From positions 1 to 7,283 of the forward strand of contig CAITOG010000395.1 in NCBI GenBank assembly GCA_903893955.1: a DNA stretch of 7,283 nucleotides. The letters are read 5' to 3'. A program made the position numbers and the translations under genes. This document shows positions 1 to 5,777 of the stretch, piece by piece (position 1 is the first letter of the stretch; the number at the start of each line of letters is the position of its first letter). This stretch comes from an uncultured Actinomycetes bacterium (lineage in GTDB: Bacteria > Actinomycetota > Acidimicrobiia > Acidimicrobiales > RAAP-2). The notes below the pieces were generated by a model that saw only the letters and a program-made list of their open reading frames with translations, was not told the origin of the DNA and did not search any database.

Positions 1-3
1 CGA

Positions 4-9
4 TCCTCC
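4..9 (-). promoter_or_regulatory. Possible ribosome-binding site of a gene beyond the left edge
   Basis: Read on the minus strand, GGAGGA follows the metalloprotease stop codon by 6 bases and is itself followed by only three more bases before the window ends. That spacing suits a start codon just outside the window, so the minus-strand operon probably continues. In many actinobacteria the next gene after this metalloprotease is tilS (tRNA-Ile lysidine synthetase), but nothing here shows its identity. An alternative is a GTG at 19-17 overlapping the stop codon, with the purine run then being coding. Confidence 0.35.
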
Positions 10-15
10 GCAAGG

Positions 16-1101
16 TCACCCGACTCGAGGCATGGCCCGCTCGAGCCAGAGCGTCGGTTCAAGGAGCTCCGAAAGATCGGGGAGCTGCTCGGGTCCGTCG
101 AACAGCGATCGCACGAGCGCCGGACCACCAGCCGTCCGCAGCGCCCTGACGAAGGTCTCGCCCTGCTCGTACTGGCGGAGCTTCGCATCGAGGCCGAGGA
201 GCTGATTGAGCACCTTGGTCAGCGGCCCGGGCGAGGCCCGGCGATCACGCAGGACCTCGTGGAACCGCCGGTGGTCAGGCACAAGATCGGTGGCCGCCTC
301 GTCCATGACCACCTCGCCGTGGCCCTCGAGGACGCTCATCAGAGCGGTGAGGCGACGAAGGGCATCAAGCTGCTCAGGGGAGGCGACAAGCGCCGCGAGG
401 CCCAGTTCCGACACCTCACTCTTGGACTCGACCACGCTGCGCGCCGACCGCAGCAGGTTCGACAGCATCGCCGAGGAGTCGACGGCGATCGACGACACCA
501 CCTGGTCGATCAGGGAGAGAAAGTACGGACGGACCCAATCGACCGCAGTGAACTGGGCACGGTGGGCGGTCTCGTGGAGCGCCAACCACAGCCGGAACTG
601 GTCAGGGTCGAAGCCGTGGCGCTGCTCGAGCGCCACGATGTTCGGCCCGACATAGGAGATCACGTCCTCATCGACCGATGCCTCTTCGCCGACCAGCAGG
701 TCGTACTGCCCGAGCACCCGTCCCGACAGCCATGCCAGCACCGAGCCGAGCTGCGCGGCCGAGCTCTGGCGACTGATCCGTTCGAGCGCTGCTGGGGGGG
801 TGAATCGGCGATGCGATGCCATCTTCGCCATCGCCGGACCGAGCAGGCGCTCGACGGTGGCGACATTGGCAGCAACCCACTCTCCTCGGTCCACGACTCG
901 AGCGCGCGGTGGTCCCGGCGGCACCAACCCGGCCTCGAGGGCGACGCGCTCTTGGGCCAAGACCGAGAGTTCGTCGAGCTGTGCCTCGAGCGCACCTGGT
1001 CGATAGGAGGCTGGCAGCCGACGCCGACGCGCGAGCGTGGCACCGAACCTCGAGGCCAGCTCGACGTCCAAGAACGCGGCCGGCGGCGCGCTCGAAGCCA
1101 T
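16..1101 (-). CDS. Zinc-dependent metalloprotease, DUF2342 family
   Basis: A 361-residue protein with a canonical zinc-protease motif HETAH at residues 176-180, where two His bind zinc and the Glu is catalytic. A downstream E259-G-H261 segment (EGHGEVVMD) is likely to supply a further ligand. Together with GQYDLL at 131-136 and the mostly helical, Leu-rich sequence, this matches the actinobacterial DUF2342 family, which some databases label putative hydrolase or coenzyme F420 biosynthesis-associated. There is no signal peptide or obvious membrane segment, so a cytoplasmic location is inferred. The substrate is unknown. The frame stays open upstream to an ATG at 1239, but that would lie deep inside rsrA and adds a low-complexity Ser/Arg stretch. 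I chose the ATG at 1101, one base after the rsrA stop, with AAGG 5 bases upstream and the sequence MASSAPP. It is the third gene of the sigR-rsrA operon and so is probably induced with it. The F420 label is not supported by any neighbour. Confidence 0.85.
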   Translation of the reverse strand: MASSAPPAAFLDVELASRFGATLARRRRLPASYRPGALEAQLDELSVLAQERVALEAGLVPPGPPRARVVDRGEWVAANVATVERLLGPAMAKMASHRRFTPPAALERISRQSSAAQLGSVLAWLSGRVLGQYDLLVGEEASVDEDVISYVGPNIVALEQRHGFDPDQFRLWLALHETAHRAQFTAVDWVRPYFLSLIDQVVSSIAVDSSAMLSNLLRSARSVVESKSEVSELGLAALVASPEQLDALRRLTALMSVLEGHGEVVMDEAATDLVPDHRRFHEVLRDRRASPGPLTKVLNQLLGLDAKLRQYEQGETFVRALRTAGGPALVRSLFDGPEQLPDLSELLEPTLWLERAMPRVG

Positions 1102-1102
1102 C

Positions 1103-1405
1103 TCAGCCTTGGTCGCCGTGGCGACCCTCCTCGTCGATGGCGGCAGCGACCCGCTCGATGAGCTGCGGCGGGACACGATCGTGGCAGCGGTCGTGGATGA
1201 CCTGCCGGAGCTCCGCCTCGAAGTGCGCCGCTGAGCCACATGGCGCGCAGTTGTCCAGGTGCCGTGCGATCACAGCCCGTCGATCCTCGGTGAGCTCGCC
1301 GTCGAGGAAGTGGTACAGCTGGTGGACCGCCTCGTCGCAGTCGACGCCAGAGGCGCCGCCGTCGCCGCAGGGTGCACCCAGCTCTGTCCCGTCGACCTCG
1401 CTCAT
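1103..1405 (-). CDS. rsrA: Redox-sensing zinc anti-sigma factor RsrA
   Basis: A 100-residue zinc-associated anti-sigma (ZAS) protein. The defining HxxxCxxC motif is H49-C53-C56. C23 lies exactly 26 residues before H49, the same spacing as C11 to H37 in Streptomyces RsrA (from memory). By that alignment C23, H49, C53 and C56 bind zinc, and C23-C56 would be the disulfide that releases the sigma factor under thiol oxidation. The later cysteine pair of Streptomyces RsrA is represented here by a single C74 preceded by Arg. C13 sits in a Gly-rich N-terminal extension. The protein should sequester SigR in the cytoplasm when thiols are reduced. The start ATG overlaps the sigR stop by 4 bp (ATGA), with GGAGG upstream at 1412-1416. 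This coupling would keep sigma and anti-sigma in balance. Family members are annotated as mycothiol system anti-sigma-R factor. Confidence 0.93.
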   Translation of the reverse strand: MSEVDGTELGAPCGDGGASGVDCDEAVHQLYHFLDGELTEDRRAVIARHLDNCAPCGSAAHFEAELRQVIHDRCHDRVPPQLIERVAAAIDEEGRHGDQG

Positions 1406-1968
1406 CGTCCTACCTCCACAAGTCCGACCTGCCTCGCATAGGGAAGCAACGCCTTCTGGAGCGCCTTTCTTCCCCGGTGGAGCCTGCTCATGACAGTGCC
1501 GATCGGCACCTCGGTGATCTCAGCGATCTCGGCGTAGGAGAATCCCTCGACGTCAGCGAGCAGCACTGCGATCCGGAAGGCATCGGGCAGCGACTCGAGC
1601 GCTGCCTTGATGCTGTCGTCGGTCATGGCGTCGAGCACGGCGTCCTCGGCGCTCGTCGATTCGATGCCGGTCGAATCGTGGAGGTGTCGAAAGAGGTAGA
1701 GCTCCTCGACGTCCTCGACGTCCTCGACCACTGGCCGCCGCTGCTTGGCCCGATAGGTGTTGATGTAGGTGTTGGTCAGGATCCGATACAGCCAGGCTCG
1801 AAGGTTGGTCCCCTCCTGGAAACTGTTGAAAGCGCGGTACGCCTTCAAGAACGTCTCCTGGACCAGATCCTCGGCATCGGCCTGGTTCCGGGTCATGCGC
1901 AGCGCAGCCGAGTAGAGGCCCTCCATGTGGGGCATTGCCTCGCTCTGGAAGGTCGCTTGATCTGCCAC
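1402..1968 (-). CDS. sigR: ECF sigma factor SigR (thiol-oxidative stress)
   Basis: A 188-residue group 4 (ECF) sigma factor. Region 2 spans about residues 16-80, including DAEDLVQETFLKAYRAF (31-47), which binds core polymerase, and NLRAWLYRILTNTYIN (55-70), which contributes to -10 recognition. Region 4 spans about 117-172, with the helix-turn-helix YAEIAEITEVPIGTVMSRLH (145-164) for the -35. The region 2 motifs are those of the SigR/SigH subfamily that drives thioredoxin, mycothiol and related genes. The linker has an acidic repeat VEDVEDVEE (81-89). The start is GTG at 1968: an in-frame TAG lies three codons upstream, so no earlier start exists, and conserved family sequence begins by residue 7. 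The purine run GGGAGG abuts the GTG with no spacer, so initiation may be inefficient or leaderless. It is the first gene of an operon with rsrA and the metalloprotease. I could not find a convincing GGAAT-18-GTT autoregulatory promoter upstream. Confidence 0.94.
   Translation of the reverse strand: MADQATFQSEAMPHMEGLYSAALRMTRNQADAEDLVQETFLKAYRAFNSFQEGTNLRAWLYRILTNTYINTYRAKQRRPVVEDVEDVEELYLFRHLHDSTGIESTSAEDAVLDAMTDDSIKAALESLPDAFRIAVLLADVEGFSYAEIAEITEVPIGTVMSRLHRGRKALQKALLPYARQVGLVEVGR
1703..1728. repeat. 9-bp in-frame tandem repeat inside sigR linker
   Basis: On the plus strand TCCTCGACG is repeated nearly three times (1703-1711, 1712-1720, 1721-1728 with the last base differing). It encodes the repeated Val-Glu-Asp of the SigR inter-domain linker. 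Because the unit is a multiple of three, slippage would change linker length by three residues without a frameshift. Confidence 0.8.
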
Positions 1969-2076
1969 CCTCCCACCCTAGGTCCCCGGCTGCCACGACC
2001 TCACCTGGTGCTGCTGGTTCGGGGTAGGTTTTTCCAGATGTGGCAGGCCCGTGGACGGGTCGCCGAGGAGGGGGAC
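1969..2076. promoter_or_regulatory. Divergent sigR / P450 intergenic region
   Basis: These 108 bases separate two divergent start codons and must hold promoters for both directions. I see no strong hexamer pair. On the minus strand GGAAA at 2035-2031 resembles the -35 of SigR-type promoters, but no GTT lies 16-19 bases downstream, so self-activation of sigR is not supported. On the plus strand TAGGTT at 2025-2030 is a weak -10 without a good -35. No KstR-like AACNNGTT steroid operator is visible. The P450 ribosome-binding site is GAGGAGG at 2065-2071, 5 bases before the ATG. Confidence 0.5.
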
Positions 2077-3285
2077 ATGAGCGGCGAGAAGCCTTGGATC
2101 GATCTGATCGATGGGACCTTCTGGGGTGGTGACCCCTTCCCTGCGTTCCAATGGATGCGGGCGAATGAGCCCGTGTACCACGACGAACCGAACAACATCT
2201 GGGCGCTGACCAAGCACCGAGACATCAAGGACGCGTCCAAGGACCCTGAGCGGTTCTCGAACGGTGGCGGGATCCGTCCCGGCATGGGCCCGCTGCCGAT
2301 GATGATCGACATGGATGCACCTGAGCACGTCGAGCGTCGGCGCCTCGTCTCCGCCGGCTTCACGCCGGTCCGCGTCCGAGCCATGGAAGAGGACATCCGT
2401 CGGATCTGCGACGCCATCTTGGACGAGGTGATCGAGGCCGGTCGCTGCGACCTTGTGGCCGACATCGCCGCCCCGCTGCCGCTGATCGTGATCGGCAACA
2501 TGCTCGGCGTGGATCGCGCAGATCGTCCCGACCTGCTCCGGTGGAGCGACGACATGATGGTCGGCCAGGGCACCGACGACCCCGCCCTTCTCGAAGCGAT
2601 GATGAACGCCTTCGTCGAGTACACCGCCTACATGACCGAGGTGGTCGCAGACCGACGTCGGACGGGCAAGGACGATGACCTCATCGGCATCCTCGTCCAC
2701 GCCGGCGAGGAAGGCGACGGCCTCGACGACGACTCGCTCCTCCACGAGTCGCTCCTCATCGTGATCGGCGGAGATGAGACCACCCGTCATGTCATCTCCG
2801 GTGGCCTCGAGGCCCTCATGGCGAACCCGGAGCAGCTCGCGCAACTGGTCGAGGATCCGAGCAAGATCCCGCTCGCCGTCGAGGAGATGCTCCGGTGGGT
2901 CACCCCGATCAAGAACATGGCTCGCACCGCGCTCGTCGACATCGAGCTGCGCGGCGTGACCATCCCCGCTGGGGATGAGATCCTCCTTGTCTACCCCTCG
3001 GGGAACCGGGACGAGGAGGTGTTCGATGACCCAGAGCGATTCGACATCTCACGGACGCCCAACGACCACATCGCCTTCGGCTTCGGCACCCACTTCTGCC
3101 TCGGCAACCAGCTCGCTCGCATGGAGCTGCGCTGCATGCTCGAGCAGATCGTGGCGCGGATGCCAGACCTGCACCGCGTCGGTGAGACGCCGGTCAAGCG
3201 ACGTGACGCCAACTTCGTGAGCGGCATCGAGTCGCTCGAGATCGAGTTCACCCCCGGCCCCCGCGTGGGCGCCGGGCCGGCATAG
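2077..3285 (+). CDS. cyp142: Cytochrome P450, CYP142-like (probable sterol side-chain hydroxylase)
   Basis: A 402-residue soluble bacterial P450. Hallmarks in order: the I-helix oxygen-activation motif GGDETT (231-236), the K-helix ExxR (E270-R273) and the heme loop FGFGTHFCLG (334-343), with C341 the axial thiolate. Beyond the general fold, FSNGGGIRP (60-68), PMMIDMDAPEH (74-84), GGDETTRH, EEMLRWVTPIKNM (269-281) and the C-terminal NFVSGIES (379-386) closely resemble mycobacterial CYP142 as I recall it. CYP142 oxidises the terminal side-chain carbon of cholesterol/cholestenone using ferredoxin-supplied electrons. The substrate here is inferred from similarity, and no ferredoxin or reductase gene is nearby. 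The frame is open 235 codons further upstream, antisense to sigR. I chose the ATG at 2077 because of its strong GAGGAGG and because the family N-terminus begins here. The next gene starts 10 bp after its stop, implying an operon. Confidence 0.9.
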   Translation: MSGEKPWIDLIDGTFWGGDPFPAFQWMRANEPVYHDEPNNIWALTKHRDIKDASKDPERFSNGGGIRPGMGPLPMMIDMDAPEHVERRRLVSAGFTPVRVRAMEEDIRRICDAILDEVIEAGRCDLVADIAAPLPLIVIGNMLGVDRADRPDLLRWSDDMMVGQGTDDPALLEAMMNAFVEYTAYMTEVVADRRRTGKDDDLIGILVHAGEEGDGLDDDSLLHESLLIVIGGDETTRHVISGGLEALMANPEQLAQLVEDPSKIPLAVEEMLRWVTPIKNMARTALVDIELRGVTIPAGDEILLVYPSGNRDEEVFDDPERFDISRTPNDHIAFGFGTHFCLGNQLARMELRCMLEQIVARMPDLHRVGETPVKRRDANFVSGIESLEIEFTPGPRVGAGPA

Positions 3286-3290
3286 GAGGA
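3286..3290 (+). promoter_or_regulatory. Ribosome-binding site of the SDR gene
   Basis: GGAGG at 3286-3290 starts on the base right after the P450 stop codon and lies 5 bases before the SDR ATG at 3296. It fixes the SDR start and means ribosomes terminating on the P450 gene could reinitiate directly. Confidence 0.85.
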
Positions 3291-3295
3291 TCACC

Positions 3296-4090
3296 ATGAC
3301 GACCACCTTCGAATCGAAGGCTGCCCTGATCACCGGAGGCGGGTCCGGCATCGGGCTCGCCACAGCGACGAGGTTTGCCTCGCTCGGCGCGGCAGTGACG
3401 ATCTGCGGCAGGACCGAGGAGCGCCTGGCCGCTGGCCGCGACGCCATCCTCGAGCAGGTCCATGGCGCCTCGGTCACCACCGTGGTGGCCGACGTGACGG
3501 TCGAAGACCAGATCGCAGCAGCCGTCGAAGCGGCCGCCGCGGTCACCGGCTCGCTCGACATCGCGTTCGCCTGTGCCGGTGGCGCCATGCACATGGGTCC
3601 CCTGCTCGATGCTGACGTCGAGGGGGTTCGGTCCACCGTTGATCTCAACCTGATCGGCTCGTTCCTGACGCTCAAGCACGCGGGTGCATCAATGGCGTCG
3701 TCTGGCGGCGGTTCGATCGTGCTCATGAGCTCGGGCGCAGGACACTTCCCGCACCGCTGGCTCTGGGCATATGGCATGTCGAAGGCTGGCATTGAGTCAC
3801 TCTGCGACTACGCGGCTGAAGAGCTCGGCGAGAAGGGGATCCGGGTGAACGTCGTCCAGCCTGGCATCGTCGATGATGAGTTGATGGCCCCGATCACCGC
3901 CGGAGGGTCGCTCCTCGAGGACTACCTCGAGCAGATGCCCATCTCACGGCTCGGCACGGTCGCCGACATCGCCGCCGCGGTCACCTTCCTCGCCTCAGAC
4001 GAGGCGTCGTGGATCACCGGTGAGCGGCTCTCGGTCGACGGTGGCCATCACCTGCGCCGAGGGGCTGACTACTCCAAGCTGTTCGGCTGA
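3296..4090 (+). CDS. Short-chain dehydrogenase/reductase (classical SDR)
   Basis: A 264-residue NAD(P)-dependent oxidoreductase of the classical SDR fold. The cofactor loop TGGGSGIG is at 13-20 and the catalytic tetrad is N118, S146, Y159 and K163 (YGMSK). The usual NNAG is CAGG at 93-96. The C-terminal ITGERLSVDGG (240-250) is typical of the family. R39 in CGRTEERL, just after the second beta strand, hints at NADP preference, though this is weak. The likely reaction is oxidation or reduction of a secondary alcohol/ketone, and specificity cannot be read from sequence. Its tight pairing with the CYP142-like gene suggests the same lipid/steroid pathway, for example dehydrogenating a hydroxylated intermediate or a ring hydroxyl. 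Its last 22 bp overlap the end of the convergent importer permease gene. Confidence 0.93.
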   Translation: MTTTFESKAALITGGGSGIGLATATRFASLGAAVTICGRTEERLAAGRDAILEQVHGASVTTVVADVTVEDQIAAAVEAAAAVTGSLDIAFACAGGAMHMGPLLDADVEGVRSTVDLNLIGSFLTLKHAGASMASSGGGSIVLMSSGAGHFPHRWLWAYGMSKAGIESLCDYAAEELGEKGIRVNVVQPGIVDDELMAPITAGGSLLEDYLEQMPISRLGTVADIAAAVTFLASDEASWITGERLSVDGGHHLRRGADYSKLFG

Positions 4091-4944
4091 TCCTCCTCGG
4101 CTGCCCGTGCGGCCTGGAGTCGCGCCCGCCGCCTGCTCGCCAGCGACGGACCGATGAGCCGCGCAAGCACATAGGCGAGGAACGAGAGACCCGTCACGAA
4201 GACTGTCGGCGGCACTGTGGTCCCGCCGAGCGAGAGCAGGAGGCCCCCGTCGGTGGCGCCAAGCGCGATGGCCACCGAGATCCCTGTGACCGCCAGCGGT
4301 GCTGTGGCGAGCCTGCTCGCCGCTGCGGCAGGCGTGATGGCGAGCGAGAGGACGAGCAGGGTGCCCACCACCTGGGCCGCCTCGGTCACGGTGACCGCGA
4401 GTAGGACGAGGAAGATGATGCCGAGCAACCGACCTCTCACACCGGCCGCCTCGGCCAGCTCTGGATCGATCGATGAGAACAAGAGCGGTCGATAGATGGT
4501 GCCCATGGCGACGAGGACCACGACCGCCAAGGCCACCATCAGCACGATCTGACCTGTCGAGATCCCGAAGATGTCGCCGAACAAGATGCTCGTCGCTGCC
4601 GAGGCGAAGCCCTGGTAGTGGCTGAGCAGCAGGACGCCGAGGCCCAGGCCAGCGGCCAGCACCACCCCGATCGAGGAGTCTCGCTCCCGGGGTCGCTCAC
4701 CCATCGCACCGATGACGCCCGCCACCACCACCGAGCCGATCAGTGCGCCCGCAACAGGGTTCGAGGCCACCACGAGCCCGGCCGCGGCTCCGGTGAAGGA
4801 GAGCTCTGCGGCACCATGAACGGCGAAGGCCATCTGGCGGATGATCACGAAGGGGCCGATGACGCCACAGATGATGGCGATCAGCGTCCCGGCGATCAGC
4901 GCATGCTGCGCGAAGGGAAGGGCGAGGTAGCCGCTTAGTCCCAT
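4069..4944 (-). CDS. znuB: Metal (zinc) ABC transporter permease, ABC-3 family
   Basis: A 291-residue integral membrane permease, the usual length for ZnuB/TroC-type proteins. Hydrophobic stretches lie around residues 13-35, 52-80, 92-109, 131-150, 172-204, 217-239 and 246-265. Family signatures are RQMAFAVHGAAELSFTGAA (36-54), the GDIFGIS loop (123-129) and the cytoplasmic DPELAEAAGV (160-169) that couples to the ATPase. The C-terminal 25 residues are charged and cytoplasmic. It should form a homodimeric channel that moves the divalent metal delivered by the binding protein into the cytoplasm. The start ATG at 4944 is preceded by GAGGAGGA inside the ATPase gene, whose stop lies 10 bp into this gene, so translation is coupled. 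It is the last gene of the three-gene importer operon. The gene end is antisense to the SDR end. Confidence 0.93.
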   Translation of the reverse strand: MGLSGYLALPFAQHALIAGTLIAIICGVIGPFVIIRQMAFAVHGAAELSFTGAAAGLVVASNPVAGALIGSVVVAGVIGAMGERPRERDSSIGVVLAAGLGLGVLLLSHYQGFASAATSILFGDIFGISTGQIVLMVALAVVVLVAMGTIYRPLLFSSIDPELAEAAGVRGRLLGIIFLVLLAVTVTEAAQVVGTLLVLSLAITPAAAASRLATAPLAVTGISVAIALGATDGGLLLSLGGTTVPPTVFVTGLSFLAYVLARLIGPSLASRRRARLQAARAAEEDQPNSLE

Positions 4945-5777
4945 CGGCTGTCCTCCTCGTCGTGGTCGTGCCCATGGTCGTGGTGGTGGTGGCCGAGCAG
5001 TCCTGCGACCTCCGCATCCCCTGCGAGGACCACCCGCCTGCCGCCCACGTCGAGGACCTCGACCGGGGCGTCGTAGAGGTCCGAGAGCGTCGCTGTCGTC
5101 AGCACCTCATCGGGGCTGCCAAGCGCCGCTCTGCCGCCGACGAGGTAGAGCACCTTGTCGACGAAGGGCAGAATCGGGTTGATCTCGTGGGTCACGAATA
5201 CGACGGTGAGCCCCGTGGCCCGACGACGCGCATCGAGCAAGGTCGTGATCTCATGCTGCCGGCGAGGGTCAAGTGCGAGCAGCGGCTCATCCAAGAGCAA
5301 GAGTGACGGCTCGCCGAGCAGCGCCTGGGCGATGCGAAGGCGCTGCTGTTCGCCGCCGGAGAGCATCCCGATAGGGGCGGTGGCGAACGCGTTGGCACCG
5401 ACGAGCTCGAGCACGTCATCGACACGACGGCGCCGAGATCGCCGTGGGAGCGGGAGGCCCAGCTGACTACCAGTGAGACCGAGCTCCACGAGCTCTCGGC
5501 CCCGGATAGGCAGATCACGGTCGAAGCCCCGGTGCTGCGGCACGTAGCCCACGCATGAGCGCGCCGCCGAGGGCGAGGTCCCAGCGACGACGACCGAGCC
5601 GTTGCTCGGCGCGAGGAGGCCGAGAAGAAGCCGGATCAGGGTCGTCTTGCCGGAACCGTTCGGACCGAGGACCGCCACGAACTCGCCACGCTCGATGGTC
5701 GCGTCCAGGTGGCGGAGCACGGGGTGCTCGCCGTAGCCGGCGGTCACCTCGTCGAGCACGATCATGGGCTCACCCAT
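4935..5777 (-). CDS. znuC: Metal (zinc) ABC transporter ATP-binding protein with His-rich tail
   Basis: A 280-residue ABC ATPase. It has Walker A GPNGSGKT (38-45), Q-loop Q81 (VGYVPQHRGF), signature LSGGEQQ (139-145), Walker B LLLLDEP (159-165), D-loop ALD (168-170) and switch H197. The context Q-H-R-x-F-D-R-D-L-P is typical of metal-importer ATPases. The C-terminus ends in HHHHDHGHDHD (263-273), a likely zinc-binding appendage that could sense or buffer cytoplasmic zinc. The frame is open upstream inside the binding-protein gene. I chose the ATG at 5777 (MGEPMIVLDE), which overlaps the binding-protein stop by 8 bp and has GAGG 9 bases upstream. The ATG at 5765 is an equally coupled alternative, four residues shorter. 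Confidence 0.93.
   Translation of the reverse strand: MGEPMIVLDEVTAGYGEHPVLRHLDATIERGEFVAVLGPNGSGKTTLIRLLLGLLAPSNGSVVVAGTSPSAARSCVGYVPQHRGFDRDLPIRGRELVELGLTGSQLGLPLPRRSRRRRVDDVLELVGANAFATAPIGMLSGGEQQRLRIAQALLGEPSLLLLDEPLLALDPRRQHEITTLLDARRRATGLTVVFVTHEINPILPFVDKVLYLVGGRAALGSPDEVLTTATLSDLYDAPVEVLDVGGRRVVLAGDAEVAGLLGHHHHDHGHDHDEEDSRWD

Noticed and set aside
16..1101. Role in coenzyme F420 biosynthesis for the metalloprotease
   Set aside because: This is a database label for part of the family. No F420 biosynthetic gene (fbiA-D) is visible in the window, and nothing in the protein suggests cofactor chemistry.
259..1161. 300-codon plus-strand frame opposite the metalloprotease
   Set aside because: It is Arg/His-rich shadow sequence without motifs. 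The minus strand carries the HExxH protein and joins the sigR operon.
1102..1239. 46-residue N-terminal extension of the metalloprotease
   Set aside because: It is low-complexity Ser/Arg-rich sequence lying wholly within rsrA. The ATG at 1101 next to the rsrA stop fits operon spacing.
2010..2035. SigR-dependent promoter (GGAAT-18-GTT) upstream of sigR
   Set aside because: GGAAA is present on the minus strand, but no GTT is found 16-19 bases downstream.
2014..2037. CTGG-N16-CCAG inverted repeat between sigR and the P450
   Set aside because: Arms of only four bases with a long spacer are expected by chance. It shares TTCCAG with the zur operator candidate but lacks the 7-1-7 geometry.
1372..2076. 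Open frame extending the P450 by 235 codons upstream, antisense to sigR and rsrA
   Set aside because: The P450 family N-terminus and a strong GAGGAGG place the start at 2077. The extension is a mirror of the GC-rich sigR codons on the other strand.
1978..2844. Long minus-strand frame opposite the P450 gene (288 codons)
   Set aside because: It shows no domain, no ribosome-binding site and a His/Asp/Val-rich shadow composition. The opposite strand encodes a complete P450 with all motifs.
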